Counted from the first letter of the stretch, positions 46,453 to 56,986 are shown. The stretch is 64,000 bases of DNA from Haloarcula pelagica (GCF_030127105.1 NZ_CP126161.1:2170001-2234000); one strand, 5' to 3'. Made by a program: numbers and translations. The notes: generated by a model from the letters alone, not told the origin.

Positions 46453-47955
46453 ATGGGCACTTGGCGCGACCGACTCCCCGAGCGGCTCCGGACCGCAGTC
46501 CGCGACCGCGTCGCCGTCGACACGCGGGCGCTGGGTGTCTTTCGGCTCTCGCTGGGCGTGCTTCTCCTCGCTGATCTCCTCCTCCGTGCGCGGGACCTCC
46601 GGGCGCACTACAGCGACAGCGGGGTGTTCCCCAGGGCGGCCGCGATCGAGCTGTACGACCCGCTGTCGTTCCACCTGGCGGTCGGCGACGTACCGCAACT
46701 GGCCGCGCTGTTCGCGCTCCAGGGGGTCGTTGCGCTCGCCTTCCTCGTTGGCTACCGGACCCGGCTGGCGACGCTGCTGACGTGGGTGTGCTGGCTCTCG
46801 TTGCACGCCCGGTTCCCCATCGCGCTCAACGGCGGCGACACGCTCTTGCGGCTCTCGCTGTTCTGGTCGCTGTTCGTCCCGCTTGGCGCGCGGTTCTCCG
46901 TCGACGCGCTCCACCGCGAGGCCCCGCCCGAACGGATCGCCTCGCTGGGCACCGCGGCGTTGCTGGGCCAGGTCCTGTTCATGTACGGCACCAACGCCGC
47001 GTTCAAGCACATGGGGACGATCTGGGCGACCGGCGACGGCCTGACCTACACCCTCCGGCTCGGCCACTTCACGACCGCGTTCGGGGAGTTCCTCGGGACG
47101 CTCCCGCTCGTGACCACGGTCCTGGGGTACACCGTCTTCGTCCTCTGGACGCTCTCGCCCGGTCTCCTCCTGTTGACCGGGTGGAGACGCGCTGTCCTCG
47201 CGGGCCTGTTCGTGGGGATGCACGTCGGGATGGCGCTCTCGATGCATCTGGGGCTGTTCCCGGCGGTCGTCGTCGCGGCGTTGCTCCTCTTCCTGCCGAC
47301 GCCGGTCTGGGACCGCTTGCTCCCGCCCGAGCGGGTCGACCGATTCCGCCGGCCCGCGCTGGAGGAGTTTTTGCGCGGGCTCTACCCGACGCTGTCGACA
47401 CCCGCCCTGCTCGCCAGACTGCACGGCCACCTCCGGGTCGTCGCCGTCGTCGTCATCCTCGTCTCGCTGTTGTTCGTCGGCGCGTTCAACGCCCAGGTGC
47501 TGACCAACCGCGCCGGCGTCGGCCCGCAGGACACCACCCCCGAACCGCTGGAGACCTACGGCGAGACGCTGTATCTCACCCAGTACTGGAACATGTTCGC
47601 GCCCGACCCGCTCCGGAAGACGGGGTGGTACCGCCTCCCCGGCACCCTGGAGAACGGAACGACGATCGACGTGGCGCGGGGCGGCCCCGTCACCGCCGAC
47701 CGCCCGGCCGGACTGGACGACCTCGCGACACAGTACCCGAACCAGCGCTGGCGCAAGTACCTGAGCAACCTCCGACAGCCGGGGTACGCGGCCGAGCGGG
47801 AGCTGTTCCTCCAGTATCACTGCGAGCAGTGGAACCGCGAGCACGACACCGACCTCGAATCGATCGAGTTCGACTACGTCACGCTGTGGGTGACCGACAA
47901 CGGGACCGTCCGGCAGGGGACCGACTTCCTCGGGAGTCACACCTGCGCGGCCTGA
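46453..47955 (+). CDS. HTTM domain membrane protein (gamma-carboxylase-like)
   Basis: A 500-aa membrane protein. DTRALGVFRLSLGVLLLADLLLRARDLRAHYSDSGVFPR at about 23-62 and the later NAAFKHMGTIWATGDGLTYTLRLGHFTTAF near 182-211 mark the HTTM domain, shared with vitamin K-dependent gamma-carboxylases. There are about ten helices, then a hydrophilic tail (residues 365-500, QYWNMFAPDPLRKTGWYRLPG). In bacteria the family is widespread and of unclear activity. It sits between rio1 and the KH gene, with its own promoter-like AACGCTAAG 20 bases upstream. Confidence 0.87.
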   Translation: MGTWRDRLPERLRTAVRDRVAVDTRALGVFRLSLGVLLLADLLLRARDLRAHYSDSGVFPRAAAIELYDPLSFHLAVGDVPQLAALFALQGVVALAFLVGYRTRLATLLTWVCWLSLHARFPIALNGGDTLLRLSLFWSLFVPLGARFSVDALHREAPPERIASLGTAALLGQVLFMYGTNAAFKHMGTIWATGDGLTYTLRLGHFTTAFGEFLGTLPLVTTVLGYTVFVLWTLSPGLLLLTGWRRAVLAGLFVGMHVGMALSMHLGLFPAVVVAALLLFLPTPVWDRLLPPERVDRFRRPALEEFLRGLYPTLSTPALLARLHGHLRVVAVVVILVSLLFVGAFNAQVLTNRAGVGPQDTTPEPLETYGETLYLTQYWNMFAPDPLRKTGWYRLPGTLENGTTIDVARGGPVTADRPAGLDDLATQYPNQRWRKYLSNLRQPGYAAERELFLQYHCEQWNREHDTDLESIEFDYVTLWVTDNGTVRQGTDFLGSHTCAA

Positions 47956-48023
47956 GAACCGGTCGCAGGACGCCCCGCACGCCGAAGTTTTAAACAGGCT
48001 GACCGTCTTACGGCAATATACTT

Positions 48024-48572
48024 ATGCAACACGTGAAGATTCCGCAGGACCGGATCGGTGTTCTCATCGGCGACGGTGGTGAGACGATGCGCGAGATCGA
48101 GGAGCGTGCCGAGGTCCGCCTCGACATCGACTCCGAGGACGGGTCGGTCAAGGTCGAGACCGTCGGCGACCCCGTGACGGCGCTGAAAGGCCCGGATATC
48201 GTCAAGGCCATCGGCCGCGGGTTCGCCCCCGACGACGCGCTGGCGCTGCTGGACGACGACATGATGATGTTCGAACTCATCGACATCGAGGCCGCCTCCC
48301 GGAACAAGAACGACTTCCGCCGCCAGAAGGGCCGACTCATCGGCGAGGGCGGCCGGACCCGTGAACTCATGCAGGAACTGTCGGGTGCCGCGGTCGTCAT
48401 CTACGGGTCGACGCTGGGGATCATCGGAGGTCCCGAACAGGTCGACGCGGTGCGGGAAGCCGCCGAGATGCTGCTCGACGGCGCCCCCCACGGCTCTGTG
48501 TACTCGTTCCTCGAACGCAAGCACAACGAGATGAAACACAAGGGCCTGGAGTACCACCAGTTCACGGGCTGA
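48024..48572 (+). CDS. KH-domain rRNA assembly protein (Krr1/Dim2-like)
   Basis: A 182-aa protein with two KH domains. The first has VLIGDGGETMREIE (residues 13-26), the second the less canonical RLIGEGGRTRELMQELSGAAVVIYG near 110. The end YSFLERKHNEMKHKGLEY is typical of archaeal Dim2/Krr1 homologues, which bind 16S rRNA 3' regions and work with RIO1. A TATA-like TTTTAAAC lies about 35 bases upstream. The usual close neighbour rio1 is separated from it here by the HTTM gene. Confidence 0.93.
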   Translation: MQHVKIPQDRIGVLIGDGGETMREIEERAEVRLDIDSEDGSVKVETVGDPVTALKGPDIVKAIGRGFAPDDALALLDDDMMMFELIDIEAASRNKNDFRRQKGRLIGEGGRTRELMQELSGAAVVIYGSTLGIIGGPEQVDAVREAAEMLLDGAPHGSVYSFLERKHNEMKHKGLEYHQFTG

Positions 48573-48573
48573 G

Positions 48574-49806
48574 TCATTCGGCCCCGAACACCTGTACCGA
48601 TCCGCCGGTCGCGTAGAGTCGTCCGCCAGACAGCGCCAGCTCCGGTGGAATCCGCCGTTGCTCGGTCGTCCACAGCTCGCTCCCGTCGGCTGCCGACCGC
48701 GCGCTGAGACGGCCCTGGAGGTTCACGTAGACTGTCGACCCTGCTGCGACCGGTGCGGAGGCGAGCGAGTCGGGCGACCACGTCCATCTGGTGCTCCCGT
48801 CAGCCATATCCAGACCGACGAAGGTCACGTCGTCACGTTCGATGCCCGCGGCAGTGATCAGGGTCGATCCCGCGATAGCGGGCCAGTACGGGAGCGCGTT
48901 CCGCCCCTCGGGCAACTCGACGATCGCCGTCGCCCACCGCTGTTCCCCGGTGTCGAGCTGGATCGCGTGGAGGCGCCCGTCACTGGCCGCGACGTACGCC
49001 GACCGGGCGACGATCACGACCCGGCGGAGGACCCGCGCGACGGAGGAAAACCGGAACCGACGGTCGCCAGTCGCGCGGTCGAGGCCGACGAGTGCCCCCT
49101 CTGCGGTCGGGACGGCGACGGTCTCACCGGAGACCGCGGGTGTACCGGTAGACCGCTCGAATCGCCGCCGCCACCGGACCGACCCGGAGTCGAGTTCGAG
49201 CGCCGCGAGCGTGTCCCGGCCGGCGTAGACGGTCCCGTCGGCGATCGTCGGGGAGGACGCGACGCGCTCGCCGACCGACCACGACCACTGGTCGGCCCCC
49301 GTCTCGGCGTCGAGGGCCCGGACACCCGCGTTGCCGGCGCCGACGACGACGGTGCCGTCCGCGACTGCAGGCGCCTCGAAGATCGTCCCCGTCCCCGGCG
49401 TGTGCCAGCGCTGGCGCCCCGTCGCCGCGTCGAAGGCACGGACGCCGCCGCTGTCGTCGGCAGCGTAGACGGTCCCGCCGACGACCGCGACGCTTCCGAG
49501 TTCGGCCTCCTCGGCACTGATCCGTCCGACCGCCGTCGGTTTCGACTGCGGCCCGGCCGCCTCGGGAACGCTGGCGCTGTTTCGGGGGCCGCGCCGATGG
49601 CCCGGCCAGTCGGCTCCGCTCCGACTGGTCGGCGGCGTGGGATTCGCCGTTGCCGTCGCCGGCTCGCGTGTCGTCGCTTCGGCGTCGTCCGTGTCCCTCA
49701 CGGTTCCTTCACCGGGCGACTGCAGCTCCAGACAACCGCCCACCGAGCCGGCGATCCCGGTCGAGAGCGCCGTAAGGAATCGCCGCCTACCGGAGTCGCC
49801 TGTCAT
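48574..49806 (-). CDS. Tat lipoprotein with PQQ-like beta-propeller (second of tandem pair)
   Basis: A 410-aa exported lipoprotein. GRRRFLTALSTGIAGSVGGC carries the twin arginines and lipobox; a Thr/Pro-rich linker to about residue 80 is followed by PQQ-like repeats with the DxxTGxxxW pattern (AFDAATGRQRWHT, ALDAETGADQWSW, ALELDSGSVRWRR, QLDTGEQRWAT). It would be surface-bound and may bind protein or ligand; the PQQ catalytic acid residues of dehydrogenases are not obvious. Its start overlaps the stop of the upstream paralogue by four bases. Confidence 0.87.
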   Translation of the reverse strand: MTGDSGRRRFLTALSTGIAGSVGGCLELQSPGEGTVRDTDDAEATTREPATATANPTPPTSRSGADWPGHRRGPRNSASVPEAAGPQSKPTAVGRISAEEAELGSVAVVGGTVYAADDSGGVRAFDAATGRQRWHTPGTGTIFEAPAVADGTVVVGAGNAGVRALDAETGADQWSWSVGERVASSPTIADGTVYAGRDTLAALELDSGSVRWRRRFERSTGTPAVSGETVAVPTAEGALVGLDRATGDRRFRFSSVARVLRRVVIVARSAYVAASDGRLHAIQLDTGEQRWATAIVELPEGRNALPYWPAIAGSTLITAAGIERDDVTFVGLDMADGSTRWTWSPDSLASAPVAAGSTVYVNLQGRLSARSAADGSELWTTEQRRIPPELALSGGRLYATGGSVQVFGAE

Positions 49807-51116
49807 GCCGGCGGCTCCTCCGTCTGGACCGCGACCAACTGCCCGCGGACGGTGTAGAGGAGCGTCCCGCCGGCGACGACGGACTGGTGTGCGCTCTGGC
49901 CGGGGCCGACCGTTCCCCGGACGGTTCCGTCGGCGAGATCGATCCGGTAGTTGCCGACGTACACCGCCTCGGGGGTCACAGTGGGATGGCCGCGGACGAG
50001 TCGCCTGGTGCCGAGCGAGGTGCTCCAGCGGACCGTCCCGTCCGACGGCGTGAGGAGCCGAACCGTCCCACTCTCGTCGGCGACGACCACGCCGGCCGGT
50101 GACCGGGCCGGGCCGACCGGGATCTCCGTCCCAATCGACCGGGACCACTGCGTGGCTCCGTCGTCGCGGTCGAACGCCAGCACGTTGCCGTCCCCGGTGG
50201 TCACGTAGACCCGGCCGCCGTCGACCGTCGCCGTCCGGTAGCGACCGCCGTTGCCGGTGCTGGTCCACTGTTCCTGCCCGGTCGCGGCGTCGAGCGCGTA
50301 CATCGTGTCGCCGGAGCCGACGTAGACGGTCCCGTCGGCGACCGCCGGCGTCGCGGCCATCTGTGTCCCGGTGTCGGTGCGCCACTGGCGGCGGCCCGTC
50401 GCCAGGTCGACCGCGATGACGGCCCCCTCGGTGTAGCCGTACTCGACGACCGCGTAGACGGTGTCGTCGACGATGGTCACCGGAACGTTCGGCGGATAGC
50501 CGATCTCGTGGGCCCACTGCTCGCTCCCGTCGCGCACCGAGACAGCGTGGATCTTTCCGCCGACCGATCCGAACACGGCGGTCCCGTCGGCGACTGCCGG
50601 CGTCGCGTACACGTCGTCACCGACCGAGGCCCGCCACCGTTCGCTCCCGTCCCGTCCGTCGAACGCGAGCAGCGCGCCCCCGTAGACACCCATGAGAACG
50701 GTGTTGTCGACCACGGCGGGACCGGCCCCGGGGAAGATGTTCGCGTCGATGTCGGCTCGCCACTTCGTCTCGGCGTCGACGCCCGGCCCGGTCGCGTCGG
50801 CCGCGTAGGCGGTGTTCTGTGCGTCGTAGTAGGCGGTCGACCACTCGCCGGCGATCGCCCGGTTCGGCTCGGGCGTCTCGAACGCGGTCCGCGTCTCGGT
50901 CGGGGTCTCCGGAACCGCCGTCTCGGACCGCGCTCCCGGGGTCGGTGTCGCGGCCGCCGTCTCCGGGCGGCCCGTCGGCGTCGCGGTCGTTCCCTGAATA
51001 TCGCTCCGCAGACACCCGCCGATCCCGGCCGTCCCCAGCGTGGTCGCGACCGAAGCCAGGAGTCGCCGCCGGGACACGCGCCGTGGCTCGTCGCTCCCCT
51101 CACTACTCGAACCCAT
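49803..51116 (-). CDS. Tat lipoprotein with PQQ-like beta-propeller (first of tandem pair)
   Basis: A 437-aa paralogue of the next gene. RRVSRRRLLASVATTLGTAGIGGC is the signal with lipobox, then a linker of Thr, Pro and Glu to about residue 90. The propeller repeats include AFDGRDGSERWRA, SVRDGSEQWAH, AVDLATGRRQWRT, ALDAATGQEQWTS and AFDRDDGATQWSR. Sequence identity between the two proteins is moderate and concentrated in the repeats. The pair form one transcription unit, divergent from the BAAT-like hydrolase. Confidence 0.87.
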   Translation of the reverse strand: MGSSSEGSDEPRRVSRRRLLASVATTLGTAGIGGCLRSDIQGTTATPTGRPETAAATPTPGARSETAVPETPTETRTAFETPEPNRAIAGEWSTAYYDAQNTAYAADATGPGVDAETKWRADIDANIFPGAGPAVVDNTVLMGVYGGALLAFDGRDGSERWRASVGDDVYATPAVADGTAVFGSVGGKIHAVSVRDGSEQWAHEIGYPPNVPVTIVDDTVYAVVEYGYTEGAVIAVDLATGRRQWRTDTGTQMAATPAVADGTVYVGSGDTMYALDAATGQEQWTSTGNGGRYRTATVDGGRVYVTTGDGNVLAFDRDDGATQWSRSIGTEIPVGPARSPAGVVVADESGTVRLLTPSDGTVRWSTSLGTRRLVRGHPTVTPEAVYVGNYRIDLADGTVRGTVGPGQSAHQSVVAGGTLLYTVRGQLVAVQTEEPPA

Positions 51117-51234
51117 GCCCCGAACAGTCGGGCGCGGTCACTTGACCGTTGGGACTGGTCGGGGCGTCGGGTCCATAGGCCGTGACGGCTCGTGTGGTCG
51201 CCGCTCGGAACTGTCAGGATCGTGTGAGATATGT

Positions 51235-51260
51235 GTTTCTCGTACTCAGCTACGAGAAAC
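51235..51260. promoter_or_regulatory. Perfect 26-bp inverted repeat, candidate operator
   Basis: Arms GTTTCTCGTA and TACGAGAAAC, ten bases each with no mismatch, flank CTCAGC. It lies in the 189-base divergent gap, 45 bases before the start of the BAAT-like hydrolase and 118 bases from the first beta-propeller start. Perfect arms of this length are the best palindrome seen in any promoter gap of the window. Confidence 0.6.
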
Positions 51261-51305
51261 TGGCTTCTCAGACCGCTTTTTGCCCTCCCTGCCCCAGATG
51301 GCTGC

Positions 51306-52679
51306 ATGGACGGACCGACGACACACGTCGACAGGCGGACGCTGCTGCGTTCGCTGTCGGCGGGTGGCGCCGCCACGCTCGCTGGCTGTACGGACCCCCT
51401 GACCACGGACGGCGGGAGCGAGACGCCGCGGATCGAGATCGAGTCGGGGCGCCGCCGGGACGCGCGCCTGGTTCCCACGCTCGTCGGATTCGTCCCCGAA
51501 ACTGACGTGACGGTGACCGCACGAGCGACCGACGCCGAGGACCGCACCTGGCGGAGCCGCGCGGTCGTGACGACGGACCGTCAGGGCACCGCGTCGCTGG
51601 CCTCGACGGCGCCCGCCGCGGGCAGCTACGCCGGCGCGCGGTCGATGGGGCTGGTCTGGTCGATGGGACTGACGTACCGCCGCCCGCCGACGTACTTCGT
51701 CCAGGACGGCCCCGAACAGACGGTCACCCTGTCCGCACGCGTCGGCGACGAGGTCGTCGCCGAGCGGACGGTGACGCGCGTGTTCGCCCCCGACGGCGTC
51801 ACACACGAGCGCGTCCGCGACGAGGACCGCGGGCTCGTCGGCCACTACTTCGAACCCCCTGGCGAGGGTCCCCACCCCGGTGTCGTGGCGCTCCACGGCA
51901 ACGGCAACTCCCCGCTGACGAACTTCGGCCGGATGCTCGCCGCCCGGGGGTTCGCCGTCCTCGCGCCCAGGTGGTTCGGCGAGGAGGAACCCATCCCGGA
52001 CCAGTTGGTCGAGATTCCGCTCTCGTCGGCCCGCGCCATGGCGACCTGGCTCCAGTCCCGCGAGGCCGTCACCGACCGGATCGGCGTCCTCGGCCACTCC
52101 AAGGGCGCTGAGTTCGCGCTCATGGCCGCTTCCCGGTACGATGTCTTCGACGGCGTGGTCGCTATCGCGCCAAACGCCTTCGCGTTCATGGCCCCGGGCA
52201 TGGTTTCGGCGGGTCCGTCCTGGGCCGTCGACGGCGAGCCGGTCCCGACCTTATCGCGCTCGGGCAACAGCGAGATCCGCCGGAAGGAGGGGCGTCTCGT
52301 GATCGCCGACCAGATCCGAGCGGACCTCTCCGCGGCCGACCAGGCACAGCTCGACCGGGCGGCGATCCCGGTCGAACAGATCACCGGCGACGTGTTGCTC
52401 GTCGGCGGACTGGACGACACCATCTGGCCGATGGAGGAGATGATCCCGCGCCTGACCGCGCGGCTCGACACCGAGTCGTTCCAGCACCGCGTCGCGTCGC
52501 TGGTCTACGACGAGGCCGGCCACGTCATTACCGTCCCGCACAAGCCGACGACCTACCACCACCTCGGCGGCCAGCTCTATCTGGGCGGCCAGCCCGAGCC
52601 CGCCGCGGCGGCCGAAGCCGACGCCTGGCCGCGGATTGTCCGGTGGTTCCGCGACGCGCTCTCGGGCTCGGCTCAGTGA
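51306..52679 (+). CDS. Tat lipoprotein alpha/beta hydrolase, BAAT/acyl-CoA thioesterase type
   Basis: A 457-aa protein. DRRTLLRSLSAGGAATLAGC gives a twin-arginine signal and lipobox. Residues 40-165 form a beta-sandwich like the N-terminal domain of BAAT/acyl-CoA thioesterases, and the rest is an alpha/beta hydrolase with the nucleophile Ser in GHSKGAEFAL near residue 263, Asp in GGLDDTIWP near 365 and His in EAGHVITVP near 405. The export signal is odd for an enzyme of acyl-CoA substrates, so an extracytoplasmic ester or thioester is more likely the target. Confidence 0.85.
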   Translation: MDGPTTHVDRRTLLRSLSAGGAATLAGCTDPLTTDGGSETPRIEIESGRRRDARLVPTLVGFVPETDVTVTARATDAEDRTWRSRAVVTTDRQGTASLASTAPAAGSYAGARSMGLVWSMGLTYRRPPTYFVQDGPEQTVTLSARVGDEVVAERTVTRVFAPDGVTHERVRDEDRGLVGHYFEPPGEGPHPGVVALHGNGNSPLTNFGRMLAARGFAVLAPRWFGEEEPIPDQLVEIPLSSARAMATWLQSREAVTDRIGVLGHSKGAEFALMAASRYDVFDGVVAIAPNAFAFMAPGMVSAGPSWAVDGEPVPTLSRSGNSEIRRKEGRLVIADQIRADLSAADQAQLDRAAIPVEQITGDVLLVGGLDDTIWPMEEMIPRLTARLDTESFQHRVASLVYDEAGHVITVPHKPTTYHHLGGQLYLGGQPEPAAAAEADAWPRIVRWFRDALSGSAQ

Positions 52680-52720
52680 CCCGGAAACAGTTATCGGGGA
52701 GCCGCGCCAACCGTGCTGTC

Positions 52721-53674
52721 ATGGACGGCGAACGCGAGGACGGCGAGGGCCGACCCGCCGTCGCCGCGGCCACCTTCTCGCTGCTGGCAAACGAGCACCG
52801 AATGGCGATCATGCGGGCGCTCGCTGCTCCGGGTGAGGACGGTCACGACCCGGCAGGGCTGACCGACCGCCAGGTGTATACCGCGGACGCCGTCGGCCCG
52901 CCGACGAAGAGCTACTCGGAGCTGAAAGCCGCGACCGACATCCGCGACAACGGCCAGTTCAACTACCACCTCAACGAGCTGCTCGGGACGTTCGTCCGGA
53001 AGGCCGACGACCGGTACCGGCTGACATGGCTGGGACTGCTCGCGGACCACATGGCCTCGACCAAGCTCGAAACCGACGGAGTCGGCCGGGCGTTCGACGC
53101 GGACGCGGACTGTCTGGCCTGCGGGGCGACGCTCCGGGCGGTCTACACCGACGAACAGTTCTTCGAACTGAGTTGTCCCGACTGCGGTATCGGCTACGAG
53201 CAGATGCACGTCGCCGCTCGCGGGGTCGAGAGCCACACCGACGCCGGCCTCCTGCGAGCGGTCGCCAGCCGTGCCCACCACGAACGGGGCATCTTCGCGA
53301 CCGGCGTCTGTCCCCGCTGTTCCGGCTCGGTCGAGCGCCGCGTCGTCCTCCCGCCCGACGCCGACCGCGCCCGGACGGTGCCACAGCCGCTCGTCTACTG
53401 CCGGTGTACGGCCTGTCACGCGCCCGACTTCCCGACAGTCGGTAGCCTCCTGCTGGCACACCCCGCGGTCGTGGGGTTTTACCACGACCACGGCGTCGAC
53501 CTCCGACGGACCCGGCCGTGGACGCTCCCGTTCGCCGCCAGCGACGCGGCCGTCACCGTCGAGTCGTCCGACCCGACCCGTCTCTCGGTCCGTGCCCGGC
53601 GTGACGGCGAGACGCTGGTCGTCGCCGTCGACGAGACGGGGGCGGTCCGAGGGGTCGAACGTGACCGCCAGTGA
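52721..53674 (+). CDS. ArsR-like winged-helix regulator with zinc ribbons
   Basis: A 317-aa protein. Residues 15-110 are a winged helix (FSLLANEHRMAIMRALAAPG...YSELKAATDIRDNGQFNYHLNELLGTFVRKADDRYRLTWLG), as in haloarchaeal ArsR-type regulators. After it come two zinc-ribbon-like pairs, CLACGATL...CPDCGIGY near 127-150 and CPRCSGSV...CRCTACHAPD near 195-225. The regulated genes are unknown; the nearest candidates are the hydrolase before it and the ATPase after it. Confidence 0.8.
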   Translation: MDGEREDGEGRPAVAAATFSLLANEHRMAIMRALAAPGEDGHDPAGLTDRQVYTADAVGPPTKSYSELKAATDIRDNGQFNYHLNELLGTFVRKADDRYRLTWLGLLADHMASTKLETDGVGRAFDADADCLACGATLRAVYTDEQFFELSCPDCGIGYEQMHVAARGVESHTDAGLLRAVASRAHHERGIFATGVCPRCSGSVERRVVLPPDADRARTVPQPLVYCRCTACHAPDFPTVGSLLLAHPAVVGFYHDHGVDLRRTRPWTLPFAASDAAVTVESSDPTRLSVRARRDGETLVVAVDETGAVRGVERDRQ

Positions 53675-53748
53675 CACTCCGCCCCATCCAGCCGGCCGAC
53701 GGGCGTAACATATAATCCGACAGCCGGTCAAGGCACTCAAAGAACATC

Positions 53749-54810
53749 GTGGGAAAGGATAGCACCGGTTCGGGCGGAACGGACACCGACAGTGACACCG
53801 GCCGGACCGTCGCCGAAGTCGTCGACAAGCTCGAACAGATCCGCACGGACGCAGACTCCGACTCGGTCACCGACGGGGTCCTGCTGGACCAGCTCGAAGA
53901 AGTCGAACAGCGCCTGCTGTCCTTCGGCGAGGCCCTGGGCGGTCCCGCCGAAGACGTGACGGACCTCCCCTTTACCGAGGAGGCCGGGCTGGACCACATG
54001 CCGGAACCGCTGTACGTCCGCCACGACACGGAGATGCTGAACCAGGTCACGTCCTGGCTCCTTCAGGACCAGCACATCGGCCTCGTGAGCCCCTACGGCT
54101 CCGGGAAGTCCGCGTTCCGCGAGATCGTCCTCCGGGATCTCGGGAAACACGACCGCTTCGTCGTCACCCACCTGGACAACCCCGGCGAGACGACCGCCCG
54201 CAAGCTCTACCAGACGATCCTCACCGCCGGCTACTCCGCGGGCTACTCGGTCGATTTCGGCCGGTACTCGCAGGTCCGCAACGGCATCCCGTGGGCGACC
54301 GCGGACGCCAAGCAGGCCGTCCGCGAGGTCGTCCGGCGGGTACGCGAGGACGACCGAACGCTGTTGCTCGTGGTCGACGAGATCGAAGTGCTCGACGCCG
54401 ACCTGCTCTCGCCCCTGCAAGTCGCCGGTGACGCCGGCGTCCGCCTGTTCCTCTCGGGGACGCCCGAGGGCAAGCGCCGCGTCGCCGAGATCCGCGGAAC
54501 GTTGGACTCCCGACTGCGCTACTACGAGGGGATCGACCCGTTCTCGCCGAGCGACATCGCCGAGTACATCGCCCGGTCGCTGGCGTATTTCCGGGGCGAA
54601 GAGTACGACGGGGGGGCGCCGGACCTCTTTACCCGAGGCGCAATCGAGGACATCCACGAGCGCACCGAGGGCAACCCCCGCGAGGTCCGGATCGAGTGTC
54701 GCGAACTGTTCACCCGGGCCGCGTTCGTCTGGTACCGCACGGGCCAGGACATCGACCGCATCACGATCACGCCCGAACTCCGTCACCGCCGGTTCGGGAT
54801 GAGCCGGTAA
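53749..54810 (+). CDS. AAA+ ATPase, Orc1/Cdc6-related
   Basis: A 353-aa ATPase. An acidic N-terminal segment with a coiled-coil-like helix (VAEVVDKLEQIRTDADS) to about residue 80 precedes Walker A in SPYGSGKSAF near 117, Walker B in LLLVVDEIEVLDA near 205, and the sensor SGTPEGKRR near 240. Some of the helical lid (FTRGAIEDIHERTEGNPREVRIECREL) resembles Orc1/Cdc6 proteins, but there is no C-terminal winged helix. It is not a replication initiator on the evidence; possibly a remodelling ATPase. GTG start about 33 bases after ACATATAATC. Confidence 0.72.
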   Translation: MGKDSTGSGGTDTDSDTGRTVAEVVDKLEQIRTDADSDSVTDGVLLDQLEEVEQRLLSFGEALGGPAEDVTDLPFTEEAGLDHMPEPLYVRHDTEMLNQVTSWLLQDQHIGLVSPYGSGKSAFREIVLRDLGKHDRFVVTHLDNPGETTARKLYQTILTAGYSAGYSVDFGRYSQVRNGIPWATADAKQAVREVVRRVREDDRTLLLVVDEIEVLDADLLSPLQVAGDAGVRLFLSGTPEGKRRVAEIRGTLDSRLRYYEGIDPFSPSDIAEYIARSLAYFRGEEYDGGAPDLFTRGAIEDIHERTEGNPREVRIECRELFTRAAFVWYRTGQDIDRITITPELRHRRFGMSR

Positions 54811-54930
54811 GCGGGCGGGAATCGCTGCCGAGCGCCGATCCGCCGAATACGTACTTAAACTGCCCACGGTACGCTCTCACATACCACTTTGGCGCCGTCT
54901 GTGACGGCCTCCCGGCACACCTCCAGTAGA

Positions 54931-54941
54931 TTTATATAGAA
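54931..54941 (+). promoter_or_regulatory. TATA promoter of the second thermosome gene
   Basis: TTTATATAGAA lies 24 bases before the ATG at 54966 and matches the promoter of the other thermosome gene (minus strand of 40038-40051). A GGCGCC block about 40 bases further upstream also occurs at a similar distance in both. Confidence 0.7.
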
Positions 54942-54965
54942 GGACAATCAATCATCGTCCTGAAC

Positions 54966-56666
<1,701 letters not shown>

Positions 56667-56986
56667 GAGCGGCGAGCGTAACGAGACGCTCCGAACACGC
56701 GAACGGGAGAAGCGACACGCGACCGAAACCCACGTTTTGCAGCTTTTTCGGACGCTTCGCGTCCTCAGTCGTGCTTCGCCGCTTTCGAACCGGCGCGCAG
56801 CGGGCCGGATGGCCCCGACTACTACCGTTCTGTCCCGCTTGCTGAGAGCGCCACTCTATTCGCACGTCTCCATAGCTGCACGGCTCGTGGTTGACTCCAG
56901 AGTCGCCCTCCGCCGAGCAGGCTCGCCTGCCCTGGCCACACTCGACTCAGACAGGTCTTTGTAGCGACCGGCCCTTGGTCCGCTGG
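56667..56986. other. Intergenic stretch with a third stem-loop 3' element
   Basis: No gene is supported here. After the thermosome stop comes a purine-rich stretch, then CCCACGTTTTGCAGCTTTTTC and a perfect hairpin GGACGC-TTC-GCGTCC at 56750-56764. Read on the sense strand, the TTC loop and preceding T-run equal what copies A and B show on their sense strand. The remaining 200 bases up to the ATP-grasp gene show nothing clear; the short open frames lack haloarchaeal codon bias. Confidence 0.5.

Noticed and set aside
53749-54810. Replication origin beside an Orc1/Cdc6 gene
   Set aside because: No winged helix in the protein and no repeated origin boxes in the flanking gaps.
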